Below, in pieces: positions 35,883 through 44,574 of a stretch of DNA of 64,000 bases (position 1 is the stretch's first letter; every line of letters begins with the position of its first letter). The DNA is from an uncultured candidatus Porisulfidus sp. GTDB taxonomy: Bacteria; Pseudomonadota; Gammaproteobacteria; Poriferisulfidales; Poriferisulfidaceae. Both the position numbers and the translations under genes were made by a program. The notes beneath the pieces were generated by a model. The model made no database searches and had not been told where the DNA came from. It saw nothing but the letters and a program-made list of their open reading frames with translations. The DNA is taken from the NCBI GenBank assembly GCA_958431155.1, contig OY288106.1, forward strand, positions 629,937 through 693,936, given 5' to 3'.

Positions 35883-36587
35883 ATGAGATTCCTGCTAATC
35901 GCCCTGATATTGTTCGGACTATTCCTGTTCTTGCGATGGCAGTACCGGCAGTCCCCCCGGCGGTTGTACCAGTGGCTTGCCGCCTTGGCCGGCATCGGCC
36001 TGATTGCGCTAGTCCTGACCGGGCGCGCCCACTGGATCGTCGGCGTGGTCGGTGGAATCCTTCCTTTCCTCGGCAAAGCCGCGATCCTGCTGCGCTGGCT
36101 TCCATTCCTGTCCTGGGCGCGCCGCACCTATGGTTCCGCCTCCATCCACCTGCAGACCGCATGGCTGGATGTGACCATCGACCGGGCGACCGGCGCAATT
36201 GACGGGAGTGTACGTCAGGGCGAATTCACCGGGCAGCGACTGTCCCAGCTTGATCTTTCACAGCTGGAGCTCCTGCTGCATGCCTGCCAAGGCGACCCGC
36301 AGTCGGTCGCCTTGCTGCGCACCTACCTGTCGCGAACCCATGCCGGCTGGGGGGGGAGTGGACCCGGGAGAAGCACGGATTCAGACGATTTCGAGGATTC
36401 CACCATGTCGGTAGAAACCGCCGCCCAGATTTTGGGCGTGCCACCCAGGGCATCGGAATCCGAAATCCGAGCCGCGCACCGCTCTCTGGCGCAGAAGCTT
36501 CATCCGGACCGCGGGGGTAATGATTACCTGACTCGGAAAATCAACCAGGCAAGAGATATTCTGCTTAAGAAATCCCGGGTGCGCTGA
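35883..36587 (+). CDS. Membrane-anchored J-domain protein
   Basis: Putative DnaK co-chaperone of 234 residues. Two or three hydrophobic segments fill the first 80 residues (FLLIALILFGLFLFLRW; LAALAGIGLIALVLTG; VGVVGGILPFLGKAAILL). A soluble middle region and a C-terminal J domain follow (about 172-234), with the HPD motif in AQKLHPDRGGND. The topology, with the J domain at the C-terminus, resembles DjlA- or Tim14-like proteins rather than DnaJ. It overlaps the convergent msrQ gene by 23 bases. Confidence 0.82.
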   Translation: MRFLLIALILFGLFLFLRWQYRQSPRRLYQWLAALAGIGLIALVLTGRAHWIVGVVGGILPFLGKAAILLRWLPFLSWARRTYGSASIHLQTAWLDVTIDRATGAIDGSVRQGEFTGQRLSQLDLSQLELLLHACQGDPQSVALLRTYLSRTHAGWGGSGPGRSTDSDDFEDSTMSVETAAQILGVPPRASESEIRAAHRSLAQKLHPDRGGNDYLTRKINQARDILLKKSRVR

Positions 36588-37170
36588 CCGCGGTCGGCTT
36601 CCGGATCCTGGCCAGCATCAGCGCCCCGAAGATGGAGGCGTAGATGATTGGCTCCAGGTAGTCCGCCTTGACCAGCCAGAAATAATGCAGAAGTCCGGCA
36701 GTCGTCGCGACATAGATCAAGCGGTGCAGCCGGTTCCAGGCATGGGCGAGCGCCCGCTGGGCGCGCCGGGTCGAGGTCAATGCCAGCGGCACCAACAAAA
36801 CAAAGGCCGTCATGCCTGCGGTGATGAACAGGCGATCCTGGATGTCCAGCCAGATCTCCTGCCAGTCAAAGAACTTGTCGAACCAGAGATAGGTACCCAG
36901 ATGAATCGAGACATAGAAGAACGCGAACAGCCCGAGCATCCGGCGGTAGCGCAGCAACACCGGTGCCTTCATCAGGCGAATCAAAGGCGTGACCAGTAGC
37001 GTCAGCAGCAGGAACCGCAGGGTCCATGTTCCTGTTGATCGGGTCAGGGTCTCCAGCGGGTTGACCCCCAGGGTATTGGTCCAGGCGCCATGCGCCAAGT
37101 CAATCGCCGGAACGAGGCAAAGCAGGAAAAGCGCGGGTTTGATCCACCCCGCGGCTGTGGGCGCGCGCAT
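36565..37170 (-). CDS. msrQ: Heme-containing membrane subunit MsrQ
   Basis: Inner-membrane b-type cytochrome (YedZ) passing quinol electrons to periplasmic MsrP for repair of oxidised methionines. The 201 residues have about six helices and the histidines typical of ferric-reductase-like proteins (FFYVSIHLGTYLWFD, WNRLHRLIYVATTAGLLHYFW). The start MRAPTAAGWIKPALF (37170) lies 1 base after the msrP stop, so it is translated with msrP. Confidence 0.93.
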   Translation of the reverse strand: MRAPTAAGWIKPALFLLCLVPAIDLAHGAWTNTLGVNPLETLTRSTGTWTLRFLLLTLLVTPLIRLMKAPVLLRYRRMLGLFAFFYVSIHLGTYLWFDKFFDWQEIWLDIQDRLFITAGMTAFVLLVPLALTSTRRAQRALAHAWNRLHRLIYVATTAGLLHYFWLVKADYLEPIIYASIFGALMLARIRKPTAVSAPGIS

Positions 37171-37171
37171 G

Positions 37172-38122
37172 CTAAAAGTATTTGTGCAGATCCATCCCGC
37201 TGTAGAGATGTGCGACTTCCTCGGCATAGCCGTTGAACATCAGCGTCTTCCGCTTGCGGAATTCCCCGATCCGACGCTCGCGCCGCTGGCTCCAACGCGG
37301 ATGGTTGACCTCGGGATTCACATTGGAGTAGAAGCCGTATTCATGCGGCGTAGCTTGGTTCCACGCCGTCGGAGGCTGTTCTTCGACGAACCGGATTTTC
37401 ACGATGGACTTGATGCTCTTGAAACCATACTTCCAAGGAACCACGATCCGGATGGGGGCTCCGTTCTGGTTCGGCAGCACCTGCCCGTACATGCCGACAG
37501 TCAGCAGCGTCAACGGGTGCATCGCCTCGTCCATCCGCAAGCCCTCGACGTAAGGCCAGTCCAACACGTCGCGACGCTGCCCCGGCAGATTCTCCGGATC
37601 CAGGATCGTCTGGAAGGCCACGTAGCGGGCCTGCGAGGTTGGCCTCAGTTTCTTCAGCGCGGTCGCCAGCGGGACGCCCAACCATGGAATCACCATCGAC
37701 CAGGCCTCGACGCAGCGCAGCCGGTAAATCCGTTCCTCCAGTTGATCCACCGGCACCAGATCCTCGACCGCATAGGTTCCCGGGTTCTCGCAATATCCCT
37801 CCACCTCGACGGTCCAGGGCTCGGTCTGCAGAGCCGCCGCATTGCGCGAGGGATCCTCTTTTTTGTAGCCCAGTTCGTAGAAGTTGTTGTAGTGGGTCGC
37901 CGCATGCATGGACGTGATTTCTTCGTCGGTCGAGTACGGGCTCGACTGCACCGCCCCAATGGTCAGCCCGGCTCGGGCCTGCCCGCCCACCAGCAAACTG
38001 CCCGCCAAGCCCGCAACCCCGGCCGCGCACTGTTGCATGAAGATGCGGCGCTGTCGGTAGATCTCCGGATCCGTCACCGCGGATTCCTTCTCGTCCGAAC
38101 GCCTGGAAACTCGAATCAGCAT
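37172..38122 (-). CDS. msrP: Protein-methionine-sulfoxide reductase catalytic subunit MsrP
   Basis: Periplasmic molybdoenzyme (YedY) reducing methionine sulfoxide in proteins. The 316 residues start [16 protein letters not shown], carry a twin-arginine signal ([18 protein letters not shown], cleavage after GGQARA), and have the molybdenum-ligand cysteine in [15 protein letters not shown]. The start at 38122 is chosen for the Tat signal; further upstream the frame runs inside moeB. It is in an operon with msrQ and lies 10 bases after moeB. Confidence 0.95.
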   Translation of the reverse strand: MLIRVSRRSDEKESAVTDPEIYRQRRIFMQQCAAGVAGLAGSLLVGGQARAGLTIGAVQSSPYSTDEEITSMHAATHYNNFYELGYKKEDPSRNAAALQTEPWTVEVEGYCENPGTYAVEDLVPVDQLEERIYRLRCVEAWSMVIPWLGVPLATALKKLRPTSQARYVAFQTILDPENLPGQRRDVLDWPYVEGLRMDEAMHPLTLLTVGMYGQVLPNQNGAPIRIVVPWKYGFKSIKSIVKIRFVEEQPPTAWNQATPHEYGFYSNVNPEVNHPRWSQRRERRIGEFRKRKTLMFNGYAEEVAHLYSGMDLHKYF

Positions 38123-38132
38123 GCCGTCTTTT

Positions 38133-38897
38133 TCACCTGCGAATGGAACTACAAATGGGACATTGTTCGTCCGCCACGAGTTCCACCATCCGCCATTGTG
38201 CCTCCCTCGCATCATAAAGCAACAACTGATTGTACAGGGGGTTCCCGATGGACAGCAGGCACTTGATCGCCTCGACCGCCTGTACACTGGCGACAACCCC
38301 TGCGACGGGGCCCAGCACACCGGTTTCGGAACAGCCTTCTTCCGGCACGGGCTCGGCGCCGAACAGGCATTGGTAGCAGGCATCTCCCTTCTGCCGGTTG
38401 CGGAAGACCGCCACCTGCCCTTCCATCCGAATCACGGCCCCGGAGACCAGCGGCGTGGCAGATTCGACACAGGCCCGGTTGATCGCCAAGCGGGTCTCGA
38501 AATTATCCGTGGCATCCACAACCAAGTCTGCCGCCTGAACCTGCTCCCACAGCAAGTCGTCCTTCAGGTATTCGGCGACGGTCTCGACGCAGATCTCAGG
38601 GTTCAGTTCCTCCACGACCCGCTGGGCTTCCTCGGTCTTGGCCCGACCCAGGCTGGAGGTCCCGTACAGGATTTGGCGCTGGAGGTTCGCCAGTTCCACG
38701 CGGTCAGGGTCGGCCAGTGTCAGCCGGCCCACACCGCAAGTCGCCAGATACATGGCAAGCGGAGAACCCAGGCCTCCCAGGCCAATCAGCAGAACGTGAG
38801 ACTGAAGCAGGTGCTGCTGCCCCTCGATACCGATGTCCGACAGGACAATCTGCCGGTTATAGCGTAAGAGTTGCGGGTCGCCCAGTTCCGCGCCCAT
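38133..38897 (-). CDS. moeB: Molybdopterin-synthase adenylyltransferase MoeB
   Basis: E1-like enzyme adenylating the C-terminus of the MoaD sulphur carrier in molybdopterin synthesis (ThiF/HesA/MoeB family). The 254 residues have the nucleotide loop [13 protein letters not shown], the adenylate-site DNFETR and two zinc pairs, CYQC and CPIC. No C-terminal rhodanese domain is present. The upstream position beside msrP and the nearby mobAB favour MoeB over ThiF, though either could serve both pathways. Confidence 0.88.
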   Translation of the reverse strand: MGAELGDPQLLRYNRQIVLSDIGIEGQQHLLQSHVLLIGLGGLGSPLAMYLATCGVGRLTLADPDRVELANLQRQILYGTSSLGRAKTEEAQRVVEELNPEICVETVAEYLKDDLLWEQVQAADLVVDATDNFETRLAINRACVESATPLVSGAVIRMEGQVAVFRNRQKGDACYQCLFGAEPVPEEGCSETGVLGPVAGVVASVQAVEAIKCLLSIGNPLYNQLLLYDAREAQWRMVELVADEQCPICSSIRR

Positions 38898-38903
38898 GAT
38901 GGA

Positions 38904-39227
38904 TCAGGATGCCTGCTTGGCCTTTTCTCTGGCCTCGAATGCCGCCATTTGCTCCGGGGTGGCCTCTTTCTGGTACTGGGATTTCCATTCGGCATACGGC
39001 ATGCCGTAGACGATTTCCCGGGCGGTGTCGTAATCCAGTGCGACACCCCGCTCCTCTGCCGCGGCCACATACCATTTGGACAGGCAGTTCCGGCAGAAAT
39101 CCGCCAGGTTCATCAAGTCGATATTCTGGACTTCAGGCTTGTTCCTCAGGTGTTCGACGAGACGCCGGTAGACGGCCGCCTCGATCTCTTCGCGCTGGTT
39201 CTCGGGGATGTCCGACATTGTGCTCAT
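38904..39227 (-). CDS. DUF1244 family protein
   Basis: Small conserved protein of 107 residues with the family hallmark DFCRNCLSKWY and MPYAEWKSQYQ. The family's function is not known to me; the Cys-x2-Cys pair suggests metal or redox chemistry. The start at 39227 (MSTMSDIPENQREEIEAAVY) or 39218 fits known members; the frame reaches 39278 without conservation. It ends 6 bases before moeB, so it probably belongs to the moeB-msrP-msrQ transcript. Confidence 0.8.
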   Translation of the reverse strand: MSTMSDIPENQREEIEAAVYRRLVEHLRNKPEVQNIDLMNLADFCRNCLSKWYVAAAEERGVALDYDTAREIVYGMPYAEWKSQYQKEATPEQMAAFEAREKAKQAS

Positions 39228-39309
39228 GGCCCTGACGAATTCGTTTTCGGCAGGATTCCAGTATACCCGCACGCCCAAGCCTCCCCTTACAATGCACTAG
39301 TCCCGGCAG

Positions 39310-39909
39310 ATGTTTGATGACGCCATGCCTGTACCTCCAGCCCACTCCCCGCCACTGACCGGCATGATCCTTGCCGGCGGCAAGGCACGCCGCATGGGCG
39401 GACAGGACAAGGGGTTGGTTTCCTACCAAGGGCGCCCTCTCATCGCGCATGTCCTTGAGCGTCTCGAACCGCAGGTCCACTCTGTGCTGATCAACGCCAA
39501 TCGCAGCCACGACCGGTACGCGCAATTCGGCCACCCCGTGATCGCGGACGCGGAGGACGGCTTCCTGGGGCCGCTCGCCGGCATTCTTGCCGGGTTGCGT
39601 GCCGCGCGAACGGAGCTGCTGCTGTGCGTGCCCTGCGACAGCCCGGAGATCAGCCTGGATCTGGCGGAAAGGCTGGCCTCCCCTTTTGTCCAAGAGGAGA
39701 CCCGGGTCGCCGTCGCGAGCTGCGCCGGGCGCTTGCAACCGGTCTTCGCCATGCTGCACACCGGCCTTTCTGAGGCTTTGGATGACTTTCTCCGCCACGG
39801 CGGGCGTAAAATCGACGAGTTCTATGGCGCACAGGGCTTCGAGGAAATCCCTTTCGAAAATTCCGATGAGTTCCGAAACATCAACACCCACGAGGAATTG
39901 ACGCTCTGA
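39310..39909 (+). CDS. mobA: Molybdenum cofactor guanylyltransferase
   Basis: Links GMP to molybdopterin to make the guanine dinucleotide cofactor. The 199 residues have the nucleotidyltransferase motif LAGGKARRMGGQDKGL, then GPLAGILAGL and VPCDSPEI. Start at 39310 (MFDDAMPV) or 39325 (MPVPPAH) is undecided. The stop overlaps the mobB start by one base (TGATG). Note that MsrP itself uses the form without guanine, so another molybdoenzyme elsewhere is likely. Confidence 0.93.
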   Translation: MFDDAMPVPPAHSPPLTGMILAGGKARRMGGQDKGLVSYQGRPLIAHVLERLEPQVHSVLINANRSHDRYAQFGHPVIADAEDGFLGPLAGILAGLRAARTELLLCVPCDSPEISLDLAERLASPFVQEETRVAVASCAGRLQPVFAMLHTGLSEALDDFLRHGGRKIDEFYGAQGFEEIPFENSDEFRNINTHEELTL

Positions 39910-40424
39910 TGGGCTCCCGATCTCCTACCCTGCTGGGTTTCGCCGCATTCAGCGGAACCGGAAAGACTGAACTCCTGACCCAGCTGATTCCGATACTAGC
40001 CGAGCAGGGATTGCGTATCGGCATGGTCAAGCACGCCCACCATGCGTTTGACGTGGACCAGCCGGGGAAAGACAGTTACCGGTTGCGCAAGGCCGGCGCC
40101 AGAGAAATGCTGATTTCTTCAGGCCGCCGCTGGGCTTTGATGCATGAATTGGGCGCAGAGGAAGAGGAAATGACCCTCGCGCAGCTTCTACCGAAGCTGG
40201 ACACGGCATCACTCGATCTGATCCTGGTGGAAGGCTTCAAGCACGAATCTTTCCCGAAAATCGAGCTGTCCCGGCCGGATCTGGGGCATTCGTACCTGTA
40301 CCCGGATGATCCCAACATCCTTGCCTTGGCGACCGACGCGCCTCCTCCGCCCGGGCTGACACTGCCACACCTCGACCTGAACGACCCCCCAGCCATTGCA
40401 GCCTTTATTCGAACACTACTGTAA
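39909..40424 (+). CDS. mobB: Molybdopterin-guanine dinucleotide biosynthesis adaptor MobB
   Basis: GTP-binding partner of MobA. The 171 residues have the P-loop GFAAFSGTGKTELL and the family segments MVKHAHHAFDVDQPGKDSYR and LILVEGFKHESFPKIE. It is translationally coupled to mobA. It is followed by a 164-base gap before gltA that has AT-rich hexamers but no confident promoter match. Confidence 0.93.
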   Translation: MGSRSPTLLGFAAFSGTGKTELLTQLIPILAEQGLRIGMVKHAHHAFDVDQPGKDSYRLRKAGAREMLISSGRRWALMHELGAEEEEMTLAQLLPKLDTASLDLILVEGFKHESFPKIELSRPDLGHSYLYPDDPNILALATDAPPPPGLTLPHLDLNDPPAIAAFIRTLL

Positions 40425-40588
40425 AAAGCCTGATTTGACGGCTTATTCCACATAATCGAATCCCCTCGCACGATGGGTCCCCAACAAAACTGTAGCACCT
40501 TACGTGTAAAATATCTTATTCCAAAAATTCCCGTCCTGAAATTCACGCAGGTTGATGATGCGTGGAAGGTGTCGGATTGAGAACGTTT

Positions 40589-41875
40589 ATGCCCGAGCGG
40601 AAAATCAAACTGGTTAACGGCGGGAAGGAAGTCGAGTTGCCGATCGCCGAATCGACCGAAGGGCCGGCAGCGGTCAACATCAGCAATCTGTACAAAAAAC
40701 GGGGCTACTTCTCGCTGGATCCTGGGTTCGTCTCCACGGCCAGTTGCAAAAGCCAGATCACTTACATCGACGGAGACCTCGGCCTGCTTCGTTACCGCGG
40801 CTACCCAATTGAGCAGCTTGCAGAATTCGGCAATCACATCGAATCCGCTTATCTGCTCTTGAGTGGCGAGCTTCCGACACAAGATCAGCTAGACATTTTT
40901 ACTAAGGAAATCAAATCAGAAACAAAGATTCCCAAGGGTTCATGGGAACTAATGCAAGCGTTCGAAAAAGACGCTCACCCAATGGCCATGCTGATGGCCG
41001 GGCTCGCTCATCTGGCCTCGATCTACCACTCTGAATTGAATGTGCGCGACAAAGCGTACCGCCAGCGAATGGCGCGGCGACTGATCGCTCAGGTCCCGGT
41101 TTTGGCGGCCCTCGGATATCGTTACCGGACAGGCCAGTCTCCGGTCGATCTCGACCTGGAACTCGACTTCACGTCCAATTTCCTTCACATGATGTTCGGT
41201 GCAAAACCGGATCCCTTTTTCTCGCATGCCATGGACATTCTGTTCCTCCTGCACGCCGACCATGAGCAGAATGCGTCCACCTCCACGGTCCGACTGTCCG
41301 GCAGCTCCGAGACCAGCCCGGTGGCCGCCGTCGCCGCAGGCGTGGCAACGCTTTGGGGACCGTCGCACGGCGGGGCCAACGAAGCCGTGATCCAGATGCT
41401 GGAAGAGATCCATGCCTCAGACATCTCCGTCGAGGAATACGTCGAACAAACCAAGAGCAAGAGAAGCCATGCCCGGCTGATGGGCTTCGGGCATCGAGTC
41501 TACAAGAATTACGATCCGCGCGCGAAACTGATTCAGAAAATCTGCTACGACCTGCTGGAGAAGCACGGGGAAGGCAATCCGAACTGTCCTCTCCTGGAGA
41601 CCGCCATGGCCTTGGAACAAGCGGCCCTGAACGATGAATATTTCGTGGTTCGAAAACTGTACCCGAACGTCGATTTCTATTCGGGCATCATCCTCAGGAC
41701 CATGGGAATTCCCCTGGACATGTTCACGGTCATTTTCGCCATTGCCCGGACGTCGGGCTGGGTTGCACACTGGCTTGAGATGATGGCGGACAAGCAGTTC
41801 CGAATCGGCCGCCCCCGCCAGTTATATACCGGGCACACCCAGCGAGACTACGTCGCACTCGACCGGCGCGGCTGA
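40589..41875 (+). CDS. gltA: Citrate synthase
   Basis: Condenses oxaloacetate and acetyl-CoA to citrate. The 428 residues match the hexameric type II enzyme of gammaproteobacteria (427 in E. coli). Catalytic residues are visible in LLHADHEQNAST, MGFGHRVYKNYDPRA and NVDFYSGIILRTMG. The start MPERKIKLVNGGKEVELP (40589) is preferred over an upstream in-frame GTG at 40562. The gene converges on metX with 7 bases between stops. Confidence 0.97.
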   Translation: MPERKIKLVNGGKEVELPIAESTEGPAAVNISNLYKKRGYFSLDPGFVSTASCKSQITYIDGDLGLLRYRGYPIEQLAEFGNHIESAYLLLSGELPTQDQLDIFTKEIKSETKIPKGSWELMQAFEKDAHPMAMLMAGLAHLASIYHSELNVRDKAYRQRMARRLIAQVPVLAALGYRYRTGQSPVDLDLELDFTSNFLHMMFGAKPDPFFSHAMDILFLLHADHEQNASTSTVRLSGSSETSPVAAVAAGVATLWGPSHGGANEAVIQMLEEIHASDISVEEYVEQTKSKRSHARLMGFGHRVYKNYDPRAKLIQKICYDLLEKHGEGNPNCPLLETAMALEQAALNDEYFVVRKLYPNVDFYSGIILRTMGIPLDMFTVIFAIARTSGWVAHWLEMMADKQFRIGRPRQLYTGHTQRDYVALDRRG

Positions 41876-41882
41876 TCTCGGC

Positions 41883-43034
41883 TCAGATCTGAGCAAAAAA
41901 TTCCTGAACGACAGGCGAGAATCGTTCTGCGTCGACCAGGAACGAATCGTGACCCTGGATGGACGGGAGCACGACCAATTCGGCTTCGCGTCCGGCCTTG
42001 TGCAGTCCGGCGACGATTTCTTTTTGCTGCTCAAGCGGGAAGAGGATGTCGCTCTCCACTCCGATCACCAAGGTTCGGCGTACATGAATCCGGGCCAGCC
42101 CGGCATTGACCGTGCCTCCGTGCTCGGCGACATCGAACAGATCCATGGCCCGTGAAAGATACAGGTAGCTGTTCGCGTCGAACGTGCCGATGAATTTTTT
42201 CGCGTTGTACTCCAGGTAGGATTCCACTTCGAATTCGATGCCGAACATCTCGTCCGAAGCCCGGTGCGGCGGAACCCGGGCGCGGTTGAAACGCTGCCGC
42301 CATTCCTGGGCCGCCCGGTAGGACATCAGGCCAAGCTTCCGCGCCAACCGCATACCGCAGAGCGGTTCGGCATCCAGTTCGTAGTCTCCCCCCTTCCAGC
42401 CCGGGTCGCAGCGGATGATTTCCCGCTGCAACGATCGAACCGCGATCGTGAACGGCAAAGCCCGGCAGGCGGCTGAAATCACCAGGAGGTGATCCAGTTC
42501 GTCCGGGTACTGCAAGGCGTAGGCCAATGCGGACATGCCGCCCATGGACGGCCCGATGACCGTGTGGACATGGTCCACGCCCAATTCGCGCATGGCGTGG
42601 TGTCCGGCTTTCGCAATGTCTTCGATCGACAGTTCCGGAAAACTCCCCCCGTAGGGCTTGCCGGTTGTCGGGTCGCACGACGAGGGTCCTGTCGAACCAA
42701 AGCAGCTGCCCAGGGAATTGATGCAGACGACAAAGAACCGATCGGTGTCGATTGCCTTGCCGGGCCCGACCATGTATTCCCACCAGCCTGTCGCATCGTC
42801 TTCCTCATTGGAGGCGGCATGGGCGGTCGGGGACAGCCCCGTGAAAATCAGGACCGCATTGTCCTGGTTTCGCGACAAGGTCCCCCAAGTCTCATAGCCG
42901 ATCTGGACCTGGGCCAGGCGCCCACCGAGGCGCATTACAAAATCGGTTTGTCCATAGTCCCCCGGCAGATTTATGATCCGGGTGGCCGGCGGCGTACGGT
43001 TATACGTGCAGGGCTGGAAATCGGGATGAGTCAT
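41883..43034 (-). CDS. metX: Homoserine O-acyltransferase MetX
   Basis: Alpha/beta-fold enzyme activating homoserine for methionine synthesis. The 383 residues have the nucleophile motif GPSMGGMSALAYALQYPDELD and the catalytic Asp/His in VESDILFPLEQQ and LPSIQGHDSFLVD. Some MetX enzymes of gammaproteobacteria use succinyl-CoA rather than acetyl-CoA; the sequence as read here does not settle which. The start at 43034 overlaps the stop of the DUF1249 gene as ATGA. metW, its frequent partner, is absent. Confidence 0.93.
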   Translation of the reverse strand: MTHPDFQPCTYNRTPPATRIINLPGDYGQTDFVMRLGGRLAQVQIGYETWGTLSRNQDNAVLIFTGLSPTAHAASNEEDDATGWWEYMVGPGKAIDTDRFFVVCINSLGSCFGSTGPSSCDPTTGKPYGGSFPELSIEDIAKAGHHAMRELGVDHVHTVIGPSMGGMSALAYALQYPDELDHLLVISAACRALPFTIAVRSLQREIIRCDPGWKGGDYELDAEPLCGMRLARKLGLMSYRAAQEWRQRFNRARVPPHRASDEMFGIEFEVESYLEYNAKKFIGTFDANSYLYLSRAMDLFDVAEHGGTVNAGLARIHVRRTLVIGVESDILFPLEQQKEIVAGLHKAGREAELVVLPSIQGHDSFLVDAERFSPVVQEFFAQI

Positions 43035-43528
43035 GACGTGCGACCGGAATCCTTCGCGAGATGATAGCCTTGCCGGAGGCAGTACCGCAACCAGTTGAAC
43101 AGGAACCGATTCCCAGCATGGCGGCGATGCAGCCATTCCACCTGAAGGCTCCCCTCCGGAAGCCTGCCTGAAATCAGGGGAAATCCGCGATGGCCGAGCA
43201 GTTCGGCCTGCCGGGAGTCCCGGTACAACCGCACCTGAACATCCGGCAGGAGATCCGCCTTCTCCGCATCGTCCCAGCGGCAGGCCAGGCCGAAAGTAGC
43301 CGTGTGCCGGGTGTGATCGTGGAACTCCAATTGCAGTGTCGGCATGTCGGGCAGAGAGTCGTCGAGGTACTGATGAATTTGCAAAGCGGGATTCCGCAGC
43401 GAGGGGCACAGCGCGAGCAAGCAGTGGTAGTTGGCGTCATACAGTTCCATCAGTGCCGCATGATCCGGCAAATGCCGGTTTTCGGCAGGCCGTGGAACGG
43501 CGGACAGGATGGCAGACGATTCAGTCAC
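43031..43528 (-). CDS. DUF1249 family protein (YqiB-like)
   Basis: Conserved protein of 165 residues related to E. coli YqiB; function unknown. Family-like segments are LMELYDANYHCLLALCP, DVQVRLYRDSRQAELLG and FLFNWLRYCLRQGYHL. GTG at 43528 is taken as start because it overlaps the sdhE stop (GTGACTGA); an ATG at 43561 would lie deeper in sdhE. It is coupled to metX by an ATGA overlap. Confidence 0.78.
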   Translation of the reverse strand: MTESSAILSAVPRPAENRHLPDHAALMELYDANYHCLLALCPSLRNPALQIHQYLDDSLPDMPTLQLEFHDHTRHTATFGLACRWDDAEKADLLPDVQVRLYRDSRQAELLGHRGFPLISGRLPEGSLQVEWLHRRHAGNRFLFNWLRYCLRQGYHLAKDSGRTS

Positions 43529-43769
43529 GGTCGGGCGTACCTGCGCGAATTTTCCGGGCAACGGATTCCATGTCCGGATCCGGGGCGGCCTGCACCCCCA
43601 GGAACATTTCCTGGAGACTGGGGTCCGTGCATTCCAGCAACCGCGCGAACGCCGCGCGCTCGGCAGGAGACGCTTGGGAATATTCGCAATCCAGATACCG
43701 CATCAGCATGAGATCCAGCTCCCGAGTTCCACGCCGGCAACGCCAGCGCAACCGGTCCTGCTCAGACAT
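43521..43769 (-). CDS. sdhE: FAD assembly factor SdhE
   Basis: Small protein (82 residues) needed for covalent flavinylation of SdhA. The family motif RGTREL is present in RWRCRRGTRELDLML. The start MSEQDRLRWRC (43769) is 1 base after the sdhB stop. The position directly after sdhB fits its role in building succinate dehydrogenase. Confidence 0.93.
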   Translation of the reverse strand: MSEQDRLRWRCRRGTRELDLMLMRYLDCEYSQASPAERAAFARLLECTDPSLQEMFLGVQAAPDPDMESVARKIRAGTPDRD

Positions 43770-43770
43770 G

Positions 43771-44553
43771 TCAGGAGCTGCGCAAGGCCACCATTTTCTT
43801 GATTTCAGCAATGGCCCGGGCAGGGTTCAGCCCTTTAGGACAGGTCTGGGTGCAATTCATGATCGTGTGGCAGCGATACAGTTTGAAAGAATCTTCCAGA
43901 TACTCGAGCCGCTCGTCCGTCGCCTGATCGCGACTGTCCGCGAGCCAGCGCCATGCCTGCAGCAAGGCCGCCGGCCCCAGGTACTTGTCCGGATTCCACC
44001 AGTAGCTTGGGCAACTGGTGGAACAGCAGGCGCACAGGATGCATTCTTCCAGGCCGTCCAGGCGCGCGCGTTCTTCCTTCTGCTGCAGGCGTTCGCGTTC
44101 CGGTTCGTCCGCACCGTTCTTCAACCATGGCTCCACGGCGGCATATTGCCGATAAAAGCCCGACAAGTCCGTCACCAGATCCCGAACCACCGGCATGTGC
44201 GGCAGAGGATAAATCCGGATGTCTCCCTTGAACTGACCCACCCCGCAAGTGCACGCCAGGGTGTTCCGGCCGTTGATGTTCATGGAGCAGGAACCGCAGA
44301 TCCCTTCCCGGCAGGAGCGGCGGAACGACAGGGTCGGGTCGATTTCATTCTTGATCTTGATGAGCACATCGAGGATCATCGGACCGCACTGCTCCAGATC
44401 CACTTCGTAGCTGTCCAGCCTCGGATTCTCGCCTTCATCCGGCTCGTAGCGATATACCTGGAACGTCTGCACATCGCCCGCATCTGGAGGCGCCGCGTAC
44501 TGGTTGCCCTGCTTGCGGACTACCGCGTTGGCCGGGAGAGTGAATTGAGCCAT
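43771..44553 (-). CDS. sdhB: Succinate dehydrogenase iron-sulfur subunit
   Basis: Electron-transfer subunit of complex II with three clusters. The 260 residues show the 2Fe-2S ligands in [22 protein letters not shown]-type spacing (read as CREGICGSC and LAC), and the 4Fe-4S/3Fe-4S ligands in [18 protein letters not shown] and [17 protein letters not shown]. It lies 21 bases after sdhA and 1 base before sdhE. Confidence 0.97.
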   Translation of the reverse strand: MAQFTLPANAVVRKQGNQYAAPPDAGDVQTFQVYRYEPDEGENPRLDSYEVDLEQCGPMILDVLIKIKNEIDPTLSFRRSCREGICGSCSMNINGRNTLACTCGVGQFKGDIRIYPLPHMPVVRDLVTDLSGFYRQYAAVEPWLKNGADEPERERLQQKEERARLDGLEECILCACCSTSCPSYWWNPDKYLGPAALLQAWRWLADSRDQATDERLEYLEDSFKLYRCHTIMNCTQTCPKGLNPARAIAEIKKMVALRSS

Positions 44554-44574
44554 GGTCCGATTGATTGTTTGCGA

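Noticed and set aside
41881-41894. Palindrome GCTCAGATCTGAGC at the gltA/metX junction as a terminator
   Set aside because: It has no loop and the run of six A is on the wrong side for metX; it overlaps the metX stop codon.
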